Shown piece by piece: positions 1 to 6,943 of a DNA stretch of 16,984 nt. The number at the start of each line of letters is the position of its first letter. Position 1 is the first letter of the stretch. Source of the DNA: UBA2336 sp046294915 (GTDB lineage: Bacteria > Bacteroidota > Bacteroidia > Cytophagales > Cyclobacteriaceae); NCBI GenBank assembly GCA_046294915.1, contig JBKBOE010000060.1, forward strand, positions 1-16,984, read 5' to 3'. Under the pieces are notes generated by a model that had not been told where the DNA came from, ran no database searches, and worked only from the letters and a program-made list of their open reading frames with translations. The translations under genes were made by a program, and so were the position numbers.

Positions 1-1
1 G

Positions 2-343
2 ATGAATTTTTATATCAGTTTGTTTGACAATTCCAAAATCATTCACGTGCAACGTTGGGAAAAAGGTGGGATGGGAAAAGAAGGTTCAATAATGCTTGCA
101 ATATTTGAACTAAATGGGCAAAAATTTATGTGTAGCGATAGCCCACCTGTACATAATTGGGACTTTACGCCTGCAGTTTCCAATTACGTGGAATGTGTGA
201 ATGCAGAAGAAATAAAAACGCTTTTTTCTAAACTTTCAGAAGGTGGTATAGTGACAATGCCGTTAGACAGTTATGGCTTCAGTCAAAAATTTGCCTGGGT
301 AATTGACAAATTCGGAGTCTCGTGGCAACTGAACCTAAAATAG
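2..343 (+). CDS. VOC/PhnB-like family protein, 5' partial
   Basis: The visible 113 residues match the C-terminal part of PhnB-like proteins of the vicinal oxygen chelate (glyoxalase/bleomycin resistance) fold. Matching segments are NFYISLFDNSKI, a central FELNGQKF strand, an EEIKTLFSKLSEGG helix and a terminal KFGVSWQL strand. The ATG at position 2 aligns with an internal methionine of the family, which normally has about 15 further N-terminal residues, so the gene very probably starts left of the window. Members are small dimeric metalloenzyme-like proteins, and the substrate cannot be predicted. The gene has about 37% G+C by count over the first 300 bases, clearly lower than murF-alr next door. 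It is followed by a structured palindrome, so it may be an acquired cassette. Confidence 0.75.
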   Translation: MNFYISLFDNSKIIHVQRWEKGGMGKEGSIMLAIFELNGQKFMCSDSPPVHNWDFTPAVSNYVECVNAEEIKTLFSKLSEGGIVTMPLDSYGFSQKFAWVIDKFGVSWQLNLK

Positions 344-381
344 CAAGAAGTGAAGACTTGAATGGAACAAGAACAACGACC

Positions 382-515
382 CGCTAACAGCGGTTTGGCG
401 TAATGGCGGGTTCGGTGCTTCGTATAACAGTTTTTGTTGTAGGTTCAAGTGCAGTTCTTCGATTAAACTTTTGTGCTGAAAATCCGCCACTGCGCCAAGC
501 CGCAAACCGTTATTC
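382..515 (+). repeat. Large imperfect palindrome, attC-like
   Basis: Arms 390-412 and 481-503 are inverted repeats matching at 19 of 23 positions. Three of the four mismatches would be G-T wobbles on the plus strand. Outside the arms lie TAAC (385-388) and GTTA (509-512). These sit where the R'' and R' simple sites of an integron attC would be, and the order is right for a plus-strand cassette gene ending at 343. The total length of about 130 bp is in the range of long attC sites such as the Vibrio repeats. The outer boxes, CGCTAAC and GTTATTC, match the attC consensus only in part, and the unpaired spacers are uneven (1 and 5 nt). It could instead be a dispersed palindromic element or a terminator for the converging genes on either side. 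The palindrome is secure; the attC identity is a hypothesis. Confidence 0.5.
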
Positions 516-2954
516 CTAAATCCCTTCCGCCACGAACACACGCTTTACGCGGTCGCTGGTGTTCGTTAAAATTTCGTAGGGAATGGTGTTAATCCTCTTG
601 GCCACTTCTTCAACCGGTAGCCCTTCGCCAAAAATTACTACGGTATCGCCTTCGCGCGCATCCAAACCCGTAACATCTGCCATGGTCATGTCCATGCATA
701 CATTGCCCGCCACCGGGGCGCGCTTTCCGTTTACCAGCACCACACCCTTGCCCTTGCTGAAGGCCCGGCTGAATCCATCGGCATAGCCAATGGCAAGGGT
801 AGCAATGGTCCTCGCTTTATCCGAAATCCCGCTGCGGGAGTAGCCTACGCTTTCACCGGCTTTGATATTGCGGATTTGTGAGATGGTGGTCTTGAGCGTA
901 ACCGCCTGCTCCAGTGCGGTTGCCTCCGATACCGGTGCCACCCCGTACAGTCCGATGCCCAGCCTCACCATATCGAAGTGGTACTGCGGGAAGCGAAGAA
1001 TGCCGGCTGTATTGACCAGGTGCCGCAGCGGTTTTGTGTGCAACGTTTTTTCCAACGCATCCGTCATGCGTACAAAGCGGTTTGCCTGCTCAGTGGTAAA
1101 GGCATCAAACTGTTCATCATCTGCCCCGGAAAGGTGACTGAACACAGAGGCCACAGAAAGGTTGCGCTGTTCAGAGAGCAATTTCACCAACTCCGGCAGG
1201 TCCTTCTCATCAAAACCAAGGCGATGCATGCCGGTATCCAGCTTTACATGAATGGCCAATGGCCGGCCGTTTAGAAAACGAATCAAGTCATTAAGAATGC
1301 CCATGCTGTACATGCACGGTTCAAGTTTTTGATTCAGCAAACTTTCAAAACTCTCCGCTGACGGGTTCATTACCATAATGGGAATGGTAATGTGGTGTCT
1401 CCTCAGTTCGGCACCTTCATCGGCATAGGCTACCCCCAGGTAATGCACCCGGTGATATTGCAGCAGGTTGGCCACCTGCACACTGCCGCTGCCATAGGCC
1501 AGCGCCTTCACCATCACCATCAGTTTTGTTTCCGGCTTCAGTTTCGATTTAAAATAATTGAGGTTGTGCACCACCGCTCCCAAATCAATCTCCAGCACCG
1601 TTCCGTGAACATTACGCTGAAGCAATGCGACAATTCTCTCAAACTGAAACGGGCGTGAGCCCTTTATCAGAATTGCTTCATCGGAAAACGGAATGCTGCT
1701 AAAATGATTTATAAACTCCTCTGTTGTTGAAAAAAAAGCGGAGGGAACAGTAAAGCATTTTTTGTGCCGGCTTAATACACTGCCAATGCCGATAAACCGC
1801 TGCACCCCGCTTGCCTGAATTTTTCCGGCAATTGCCGTTACCAGTTGTTCTTCATCCATGCCCGATTGCAGGATGTCGGAAAGGATAACCGTTCGCTTTC
1901 TGCGCTGCTGTTGGTGGGCAAGAAAATCAAGGCTCATTTGTAACCCCGCCAGATCATTATTGTAGGCATCGTCAATAACCTGGCATCCGTTAATGCCTTC
2001 TTTTACGGCAAGGCGCATGGGCACTGCCGCCAGCATACCAAGCCGGCTCTGAATCTGCGAGGGTTCATATCCCAGTTGTACCATTAAGGCCACACCGTGC
2101 ATGGCATTTTCAATGCTGGCGGCATCGGTAAACGGAAACCGGAGCGAATGCCATTGTTCCTTCCAGCGGATGGCGTAGCCATCGGCTTGCTTTCTGATTT
2201 GCAGATTGGCCTCAACGGATGTGCCCCAACAGAAACTGCGGATACTTTTTTTTGCCAAGGCACCGTGTAACCCGGTATGATCAGCGCAGTAGATCAGCTT
2301 CTCAACGTGCGTAAATAACTTTAGCTTTTCGTCAATTTTCTGTTCGCGACTTACAAACTGCTCATCGTGGGCCGAACCGATGTTGGTAAAAATGCCGATT
2401 GTAGGTTGGATCACCGGTTGCAGGTGTTCCATTTCTCCCGGTTTGCTGATGCCTGCTTCAAAGATGCCCAACTGGTGGTATGCCTGCATTTGCCATATTG
2501 AAAGAGGCACCCCGATTTGTGAATTATAGCTGCCCGGATTTTTTACGATGTTGTAATCAGCAGACAGCAGCTGGCTGAGCCACTCTTTTACAATGGTTTT
2601 TCCGTTGCTGCCTGTAATGCCGATAACAGGAAATGAAAATTGCTGGCGATGATGAGCCGCTATCTGCTGAAGTGCCCGAACGGTGGAACTGACCTTCAAC
2701 ACATTGGCCGAAGGATAGTTACGCCAATCGAAATCAGACTCAACAATAAATTGCGTGATGCCCGCTTCATACAGCGGCCGAACATAGGCGTGTCCATCAT
2801 GCCGCTCACCGCTGATCGCAAAAAATACCGACCCTTCGGCCACTACGGCCTTACGGCTGTCGGTAATCAAGGTAATCACCGGTTGATCGCGATGGAGCGA
2901 TACCAGCATTCCGCCTGTAAGCGAGGGCAAATCGGAAAAGTAAAGGGTGCTCAT
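516..2954 (-). CDS. murF-alr: Bifunctional MurF / alanine racemase fusion
   Basis: This 812-aa protein joins two steps of cytoplasmic peptidoglycan precursor synthesis. Residues 1-450 are MurF, which adds D-Ala-D-Ala to UDP-MurNAc-tripeptide; residues 452-812 are alanine racemase, which makes D-alanine. MurF signatures are DSR at 32-34, the ATP loop GITGSNGKT at 112-120, the DDAYNN segment near 329 and KGSR at 431-434. Racemase signatures are the PLP lysine K483 in VKALAYGSG, DTGMHRLGF at 573-581 and the catalytic tyrosine Y705 in VGYSRSG. Both halves look full length and intact. The fused form is typical of Bacteroidota. The ATG is five bases after the csaA stop, so the two genes are probably cotranscribed. 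No Shine-Dalgarno sequence is visible, as is usual in this phylum. The 3' end abuts the palindrome at 382-515. Confidence 0.96.
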   Translation of the reverse strand: MSTLYFSDLPSLTGGMLVSLHRDQPVITLITDSRKAVVAEGSVFFAISGERHDGHAYVRPLYEAGITQFIVESDFDWRNYPSANVLKVSSTVRALQQIAAHHRQQFSFPVIGITGSNGKTIVKEWLSQLLSADYNIVKNPGSYNSQIGVPLSIWQMQAYHQLGIFEAGISKPGEMEHLQPVIQPTIGIFTNIGSAHDEQFVSREQKIDEKLKLFTHVEKLIYCADHTGLHGALAKKSIRSFCWGTSVEANLQIRKQADGYAIRWKEQWHSLRFPFTDAASIENAMHGVALMVQLGYEPSQIQSRLGMLAAVPMRLAVKEGINGCQVIDDAYNNDLAGLQMSLDFLAHQQQRRKRTVILSDILQSGMDEEQLVTAIAGKIQASGVQRFIGIGSVLSRHKKCFTVPSAFFSTTEEFINHFSSIPFSDEAILIKGSRPFQFERIVALLQRNVHGTVLEIDLGAVVHNLNYFKSKLKPETKLMVMVKALAYGSGSVQVANLLQYHRVHYLGVAYADEGAELRRHHITIPIMVMNPSAESFESLLNQKLEPCMYSMGILNDLIRFLNGRPLAIHVKLDTGMHRLGFDEKDLPELVKLLSEQRNLSVASVFSHLSGADDEQFDAFTTEQANRFVRMTDALEKTLHTKPLRHLVNTAGILRFPQYHFDMVRLGIGLYGVAPVSEATALEQAVTLKTTISQIRNIKAGESVGYSRSGISDKARTIATLAIGYADGFSRAFSKGKGVVLVNGKRAPVAGNVCMDMTMADVTGLDAREGDTVVIFGEGLPVEEVAKRINTIPYEILTNTSDRVKRVFVAEGI

Positions 2955-2959
2955 TGCGG

Positions 2960-3289
2960 TTAATACAAACGCGCCCCGTTGGGCACAGTCCGTTCAATGG
3001 AAGATAATACAACCCGGTTTTGCTCATCGGGGAAGCCCGTAACCAACACCTCAGAAATAAAATCGGCAATCTGGCGGGGAGGAAAATTCACCACGCAAAT
3101 CACCTGCCTTCCGATCAGTTCCTCAGGAGTATAAAGAGCGGCTATTTGCGCACTCGATTTTTTAACCCCCAGTTCCCCCAGATCAACCCATAATTTAATG
3201 GCCGGCTTGCGGGCCTGCGGAAAAGGTTCGGCCCTGACTACCGTTCCGGCCCGAAGGTCAACCCTCTGAAAATCTTCAATGGAAATCAT
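2960..3289 (-). CDS. csaA: CsaA-like tRNA-binding / chaperone protein
   Basis: This 109-aa protein is a stand-alone tRNA-binding OB-fold domain of the kind found at the C terminus of MetRS and in Arc1p and CsaA. It carries nearly all the family's conserved segments in order: VDLRAGTV (11-18), ARKPAIKLWVDLG (26-38), KKSSAQI, LIGRQV, VVNFPPRQIA and the C-terminal VPNGARL. CsaA forms homodimers, binds tRNA-like RNA and has been reported in Bacillus to assist protein export as a chaperone; which role applies here is not known. Length is normal for the family. It is the first gene of a two-gene unit with murF-alr, with a 5-bp gap. The only upstream -7-like box on this strand, TATTTTCG at 3297-3304, is poor and very close to the ATG. 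Confidence 0.93.
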   Translation of the reverse strand: MISIEDFQRVDLRAGTVVRAEPFPQARKPAIKLWVDLGELGVKKSSAQIAALYTPEELIGRQVICVVNFPPRQIADFISEVLVTGFPDEQNRVVLSSIERTVPNGARLY

Positions 3290-3432
3290 ATATGGGCGAA
3301 AATAAGGCTAAAAATCGCCTTTCTGTCTATTGCCGTAAGTAATTCGTCTAATTATACGCTTCAGTTCCAAACTATATTTTTATCTTTCCTGTAACAGAAA
3401 GTAAAAATTCTGCGTTTACCCTACACCGGTTT

Positions 3433-3762
3433 ATGAAAACCCTACACCTGAGCGGACTGGTTTTTTCAGCATTGGTCGTTGCGATGACCTGGACACCTGC
3501 ATTGGTGATGGCACAGGAAGAACTCGGCCCCGTACGTGGAGACCGCCTGGAACAGGCCGAGCCGGTTGATCTGGACAGCAAACCAACCAGTAGAGTACCC
3601 TTAAACGTAAACCGCGAAGCCGTTCGCGATTCAGTTGTCATCAAGCCTGCAACGCAAAAGAAAGCAGAGGCAAAAAATGAAAATTCCCAGGAGGACATCT
3701 TGTCCTTTAACTTTCTTTATTACATCATTCAGCGGTTCAAGCTTTCTGATATTGTAGATTGA
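3433..3762 (+). CDS. Small exported protein of unknown function
   Basis: A 109-aa protein that I do not recognise. Residues 1-28 form a clear Sec signal peptide: KTLH at the N end, a hydrophobic core to about 25, and an AMAQ-like cleavage region at VMAQ. Residues 29-90 are polar, low-complexity and probably disordered. The last 20 residues, from ILSFNF through the YYIIQ segment to SDIVD, are hydrophobic and aromatic. They look like a specific docking or amphipathic tail rather than a membrane span. A poor -7-like box, TATCTTTC, lies at 3381-3388. The gene stands alone between divergently transcribed csaA and the TonB receptor. Its normal composition and clean signal peptide make it likely to be real. 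Confidence 0.7.
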   Translation: MKTLHLSGLVFSALVVAMTWTPALVMAQEELGPVRGDRLEQAEPVDLDSKPTSRVPLNVNREAVRDSVVIKPATQKKAEAKNENSQEDILSFNFLYYIIQRFKLSDIVD

Positions 3763-3805
3763 TTCCGGAATTTTCGCAATTACCCGCTTTTTAAAAACAA
3801 TGCAT

Positions 3806-3813
3806 TATCTTTG
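3806..3813 (+). promoter_or_regulatory. Bacteroidota -7 promoter element for the TonB receptor
   Basis: TATCTTTG is an exact match to the TAnnTTTG element used by the Bacteroidota housekeeping sigma factor. It puts transcription start near 3820, about ten bases before the GTG at 3831. A T-run at 3788-3792 could serve as a weak -33 region. The palindrome at 3812-3826 overlaps its downstream end, so a bound regulator would block initiation. Confidence 0.65.
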
Positions 3814-3826
3814 CAACTTTGTTGCA
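3812..3826. promoter_or_regulatory. Palindromic operator, site 1
   Basis: TGCAACTTTGTTGCA is an inverted repeat with perfect 6-bp arms and a 3-bp centre. It overlaps the -7 box and predicted start site of the TonB receptor gene. A near-identical palindrome precedes the next gene at 6253-6267. Placement suggests repression. The size fits a Fur-family 7-1-7 site, but the regulator is not in the window. Confidence 0.65.
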
Positions 3827-3830
3827 TTTC

Positions 3831-6230
3831 GTGAAACCCCTTTTGTTTTGCCCTCTATTGCTGTGGGCTTCCTGTGTGCAGGGCCAGCCGTGCAGTTACC
3901 CGCTGACGGGCACCGTACAGACTGAGCCAGCAGAGCTTTTAAGTGGTGCAACGGTTGAGTTGGTTCCGGGCCCGTTAACTACCACAAACGAACTCGGAGC
4001 TTTTCAATTCGAAAATCTCTGCGCAGGAACCTACCGCCTCCTTGTACGGTTTGTCGGGTTCGAGCCGTATGAAGTTTTTGTTCAGATTCCTGTAAAAGCA
4101 CCCGTTACCGTAATACTTACGGCTCAAAAAAAGTTGCTTGATGCTGTTGAGGTCCACGATCACTTCGAGCATGTAACCGTAACCAACAATTACCGAATAC
4201 TAAGCGGAAAGGAGCTTGATGAAACCCGTGGGCTTCCCCTTGGCGAGGCCCTGAAAAGAATTTCCGGAGTATCTTCTATTCAATCCGGGCCGGCAATTTT
4301 TAAACCGGCAATTCACGGGCTGCACAGTCAGCGCATACTCATTTTAAACAACGGTATCCGGCAAGAAGGCCAGCAATGGGGAGCCGAACATGCCCCTGAA
4401 ATCGATCCCTTTATTGCATCGAACATCATCATCATCAAGGATGCCTCGGCTATCAAATACGGAGCGGAAGCGCTCGGAGGAGTGGTGGTGGTGAACCCGG
4501 CCAATCTGCCCGAACAGCAAGGAGCAGGAGGGGAACTCAACCTGATTACGCAAACCAATGGCAGGGCGGCAACGCTCTCCGGAATGTTGGAAGGGGGTAG
4601 CGGGAAATGGGAAGGCTTTGGCTGGCGCGTACAAGGCACTGCCCGAAAATCGGGCGATGCACAAACCCCCGATTACATCCTCAGCAATACCGGATTCAGC
4701 GAACTCAACTTTTCGTTGGCTGCCGGAATTCATAAAAAATTGAAGGGTATTGATTTATTCTTCAGCCGGTTTCAAACCAACCTTGGCATTCTGAAAGGCA
4801 GTTCCATCAGCAGCACCGAAGATCTCCGCAATGCGATGGACCGCGAACCGCCCCAATACACAAAACCATTTACCTACGCTCTTGAAAATCCCCGCCAGGA
4901 AGTGAGTCATAACCTGCTGAAAATAAACGGCCACTTGCATACCGCCTATGGCGACTTTAAAGTACAATACGGCTTTCAGTACAACGCTCGTAAAGAATTT
5001 GATATCCGAAGAGATTCATTGAACAGCATTCCCGCTATTGATCTTGAACTCATCACCAATACACTCGATGCCGAATGGCAGCAGCATACTTCAAAGCGAT
5101 TTTCTTCGAGTGCCGGCATCAACACTATGATGCAGATCAACAATAATAAACCCGGCACCCAACGCATTCCGTTTATTCCGGATTTCACCAATTTTTCCGG
5201 TGGCGTATTCTATACCGGCAAACTCAACCTCACATCATGGGCTGTTGATTTTGGTGCGCGCTACGACTACCGTTATTATCAGGTAGTTGGCTATGATTTC
5301 GCTAACCGGTTATACTCCAGTACCTATTCATTCGGTAACGCCAGTTTTTCAGTCGGAGCCACCCGCTCCTTTCATGCGCATTCCGTTTTCGTTACCAACC
5401 TGGCCAGCTCATGGCGGCCTCCTCATGTTTCTGAATTGTACAGTTTTGGTGTGCATCAAAGTGTGGCTGCCATTGAATATGGATTGCTGCTGGATGAAAC
5501 TACCAGCGAGGTACTTGATTTTAATAGCGTGAATTTCAAAAATGAAAAGGCATTGAAGTGGGTAAACACCTGGCGTTTCCACAAAGCCCGGTTCACCACC
5601 GAAATAACCGCCTATGCGAACTACCTCTTTAATTACATTTACCTGAGGCCGTACGGAATTACGCAAACGGTTCGCGGAGTTTACCCATTCTTTCGCTATA
5701 CGCAAACCAACGCCACATTTGTCGGGGCCGATTGGTTTGGCAAGGTTGATGTAGCCGGAAATTTTTCGCTTAACGGCAAGATTTCGTTGCTTCGGGCATA
5801 CGACCAAACCAACAACGATTACCTGATCTACATTCCCTCTAACCGCTACGAACTCGGCACACAATGGAAAAAAGGCATTGGTAAAAACCGCCAGGAACTC
5901 ACCTTCGAAGCCTCTGCCCTCTATGTTGATGAGCAGCGCAGGGCGCCCCGTGTGGTTATGGTGGCCGAAATACTGGATGCTTATGCCCTCAACGAAGATC
6001 CCTTTGAAACCGACAAGAGCAACTTTGATTTCATGCCTGCCCCGCCAGCGTATTTCCTGCTTAACCTGCAGGCCGGTACTGCATTGTGGATAGGCAATAC
6101 AAAACTGGATATTCGCCTCAGGGCTGCCAATCTGCTTAACCATGCCTACCGCGAATACACCAACCGCATGCGTTACTATGCCGATGAAACAGGCCGAAAT
6201 GTTGCTCTGTCGTTAAAATTCAGCTTTTGA
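3831..6230 (+). CDS. TonB-dependent outer-membrane receptor
   Basis: About 799 aa from a GTG start. Residues 1-18 are a signal peptide. Residues 25-105 are a CarboxypepD_reg-like beta-sandwich, recognisable from GTVQ, the SGATVEL strand and FQFENLCAGTYRL. Residues 110-230 are the plug, with the IHGLHSQRILILNNGIRQ segment and GAEALGGVVVV. The remainder is a beta-barrel ending in the outer-membrane signature phenylalanine (SLKFSF). The protein would import a ligand across the outer membrane using TonB-ExbBD energy. I prefer GTG 3831 to the in-frame TTG at 3819 because the TTG lies inside the operator and upstream of the predicted start of transcription, and GTG gives a clean signal peptide. No SusD partner follows; instead there is a lipoprotein under the same kind of operator. 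This resembles metal or chelate receptors more than glycan systems. The ligand is inferred, not shown. Confidence 0.93.
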   Translation: MKPLLFCPLLLWASCVQGQPCSYPLTGTVQTEPAELLSGATVELVPGPLTTTNELGAFQFENLCAGTYRLLVRFVGFEPYEVFVQIPVKAPVTVILTAQKKLLDAVEVHDHFEHVTVTNNYRILSGKELDETRGLPLGEALKRISGVSSIQSGPAIFKPAIHGLHSQRILILNNGIRQEGQQWGAEHAPEIDPFIASNIIIIKDASAIKYGAEALGGVVVVNPANLPEQQGAGGELNLITQTNGRAATLSGMLEGGSGKWEGFGWRVQGTARKSGDAQTPDYILSNTGFSELNFSLAAGIHKKLKGIDLFFSRFQTNLGILKGSSISSTEDLRNAMDREPPQYTKPFTYALENPRQEVSHNLLKINGHLHTAYGDFKVQYGFQYNARKEFDIRRDSLNSIPAIDLELITNTLDAEWQQHTSKRFSSSAGINTMMQINNNKPGTQRIPFIPDFTNFSGGVFYTGKLNLTSWAVDFGARYDYRYYQVVGYDFANRLYSSTYSFGNASFSVGATRSFHAHSVFVTNLASSWRPPHVSELYSFGVHQSVAAIEYGLLLDETTSEVLDFNSVNFKNEKALKWVNTWRFHKARFTTEITAYANYLFNYIYLRPYGITQTVRGVYPFFRYTQTNATFVGADWFGKVDVAGNFSLNGKISLLRAYDQTNNDYLIYIPSNRYELGTQWKKGIGKNRQELTFEASALYVDEQRRAPRVVMVAEILDAYALNEDPFETDKSNFDFMPAPPAYFLLNLQAGTALWIGNTKLDIRLRAANLLNHAYREYTNRMRYYADETGRNVALSLKFSF

Positions 6231-6252
6231 AATTTCAAGGGTATCCTTATAT

Positions 6253-6267
6253 TGCAACATTGTTGCA
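6253..6267. promoter_or_regulatory. Palindromic operator, site 2
   Basis: TGCAACATTGTTGCA is a perfect 7-1-7 inverted repeat, 16 bp before the ATG of the lipoprotein gene. It differs from the site before the TonB receptor (3812-3826) at one central base. A -7-like TATATTG at 6248-6254 runs into it, giving the same promoter-overlap layout as site 1. The 7-1-7 geometry is typical of Fur, Zur and PerR boxes; which regulator binds is inference. Confidence 0.7.
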
Positions 6268-6282
6268 TTATAAATAAACGTT

Positions 6283-6900
6283 ATGAAAACTGCTTTACGC
6301 TTCTTGTTTCTCATGCCCGTACTTGCCGCTCTTGTGTTTACCGGTTGTGATGATGACCCCGCAAAGGAAAACGTTCCCGAACTGATTACGCAGATTACAC
6401 TAACTTTTACCCCAACAGGTGGTGGCGGTGCCGTAACGGTTACAGCCACTGATCCGGATGGTGACGGCCCGCAGGATCTGGAAGTAGATGGCCCAATTAA
6501 TCTTGCTAAAAACACCACCTACACCCTATCCCTTGAATTGGTAAATGGACTGCTTGATCCGGGCGATCACGGGTATGACATTACTGAAGAGATCGAGGAA
6601 GAAGGCGATGAGCACCAGTTTTTTTTCCGGTTCTCTGATGGTGTATTCGCTTCGCCAACAGGAACGGGCAACATTAAGGATAATCCGTCTACGGTAATCG
6701 GAACCATTAACTATGCCGATGAAGATGCTAATGGAAGGCCGATTGGACTCACAACGTCATGGACAACAGCCGATGTAACTGTTTCCGATAAATCGTTTCG
6801 TTTAATGTTAAAGCATCAGCCCGGCATCAAGTCTGCAACATCCACTTCGCTGGATGGAGAAACCGATGTTGACATCACGTTTGTATTGAATGCGAACTGA
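6283..6900 (+). CDS. Probable surface-exposed lipoprotein paired with the TonB receptor
   Basis: A 205-aa protein with a lipoprotein signal peptide ending FTGC, with C22 as the lipidated residue. DDDP follows directly. An acidic stretch right after the cysteine is the Bacteroidota export signal that sends lipoproteins to the outer leaflet. The mature part is beta-rich. It holds a DPDGDGP loop (57-63) resembling calcium-binding turns and an acidic-histidine cluster, EEIEEEGDEH (102-111). No catalytic motif is visible and I cannot name a family. It lies 52 bp after the TonB receptor and has its own copy of the same operator. It could therefore be a substrate-capturing partner of the receptor, perhaps a metal-binding one. 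The link rests on context and acidic/His content only. Confidence 0.75.
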   Translation: MKTALRFLFLMPVLAALVFTGCDDDPAKENVPELITQITLTFTPTGGGGAVTVTATDPDGDGPQDLEVDGPINLAKNTTYTLSLELVNGLLDPGDHGYDITEEIEEEGDEHQFFFRFSDGVFASPTGTGNIKDNPSTVIGTINYADEDANGRPIGLTTSWTTADVTVSDKSFRLMLKHQPGIKSATSTSLDGETDVDITFVLNAN

Positions 6901-6911
6901 GTTTGGATTAG

Positions 6912-6943
6912 TCATGAGGGAGTTCTTTACTCCTTCATGATTT
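6912..6943. terminator. Hairpin terminator between convergent genes
   Basis: Arms 6912-6923 and 6929-6940 are complementary at 11 of 12 positions around a 5-base TCTTT loop, followed by TTT. The hairpin sits between the lipoprotein stop (6900) and the stop of the convergent HisA-like gene (6943), so it could serve both. The T-tract is short, so factor-independent efficiency is uncertain. Confidence 0.7.

Noticed and set aside
335..541. 68-aa minus-strand reading frame
   Set aside because: It lies mostly inside the palindrome, which is open by chance on that strand, and overlaps the murF-alr 3' end; no protein-like features.
3764..3773. ATTCCGGAAT palindrome after the 109-aa gene
   Set aside because: A single short perfect palindrome with no second copy and no clear relation to a promoter; could be chance.
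3819..3821. TTG start for the TonB receptor
   Set aside because: It lies inside the palindrome, at about the predicted transcription start. GTG at 3831 gives a proper signal peptide.
5409..6143. 244-codon minus-strand reading frame
   Set aside because: Antisense to the TonB receptor barrel, whose family match is strong; the antisense product resembles nothing and has no signal or start context.
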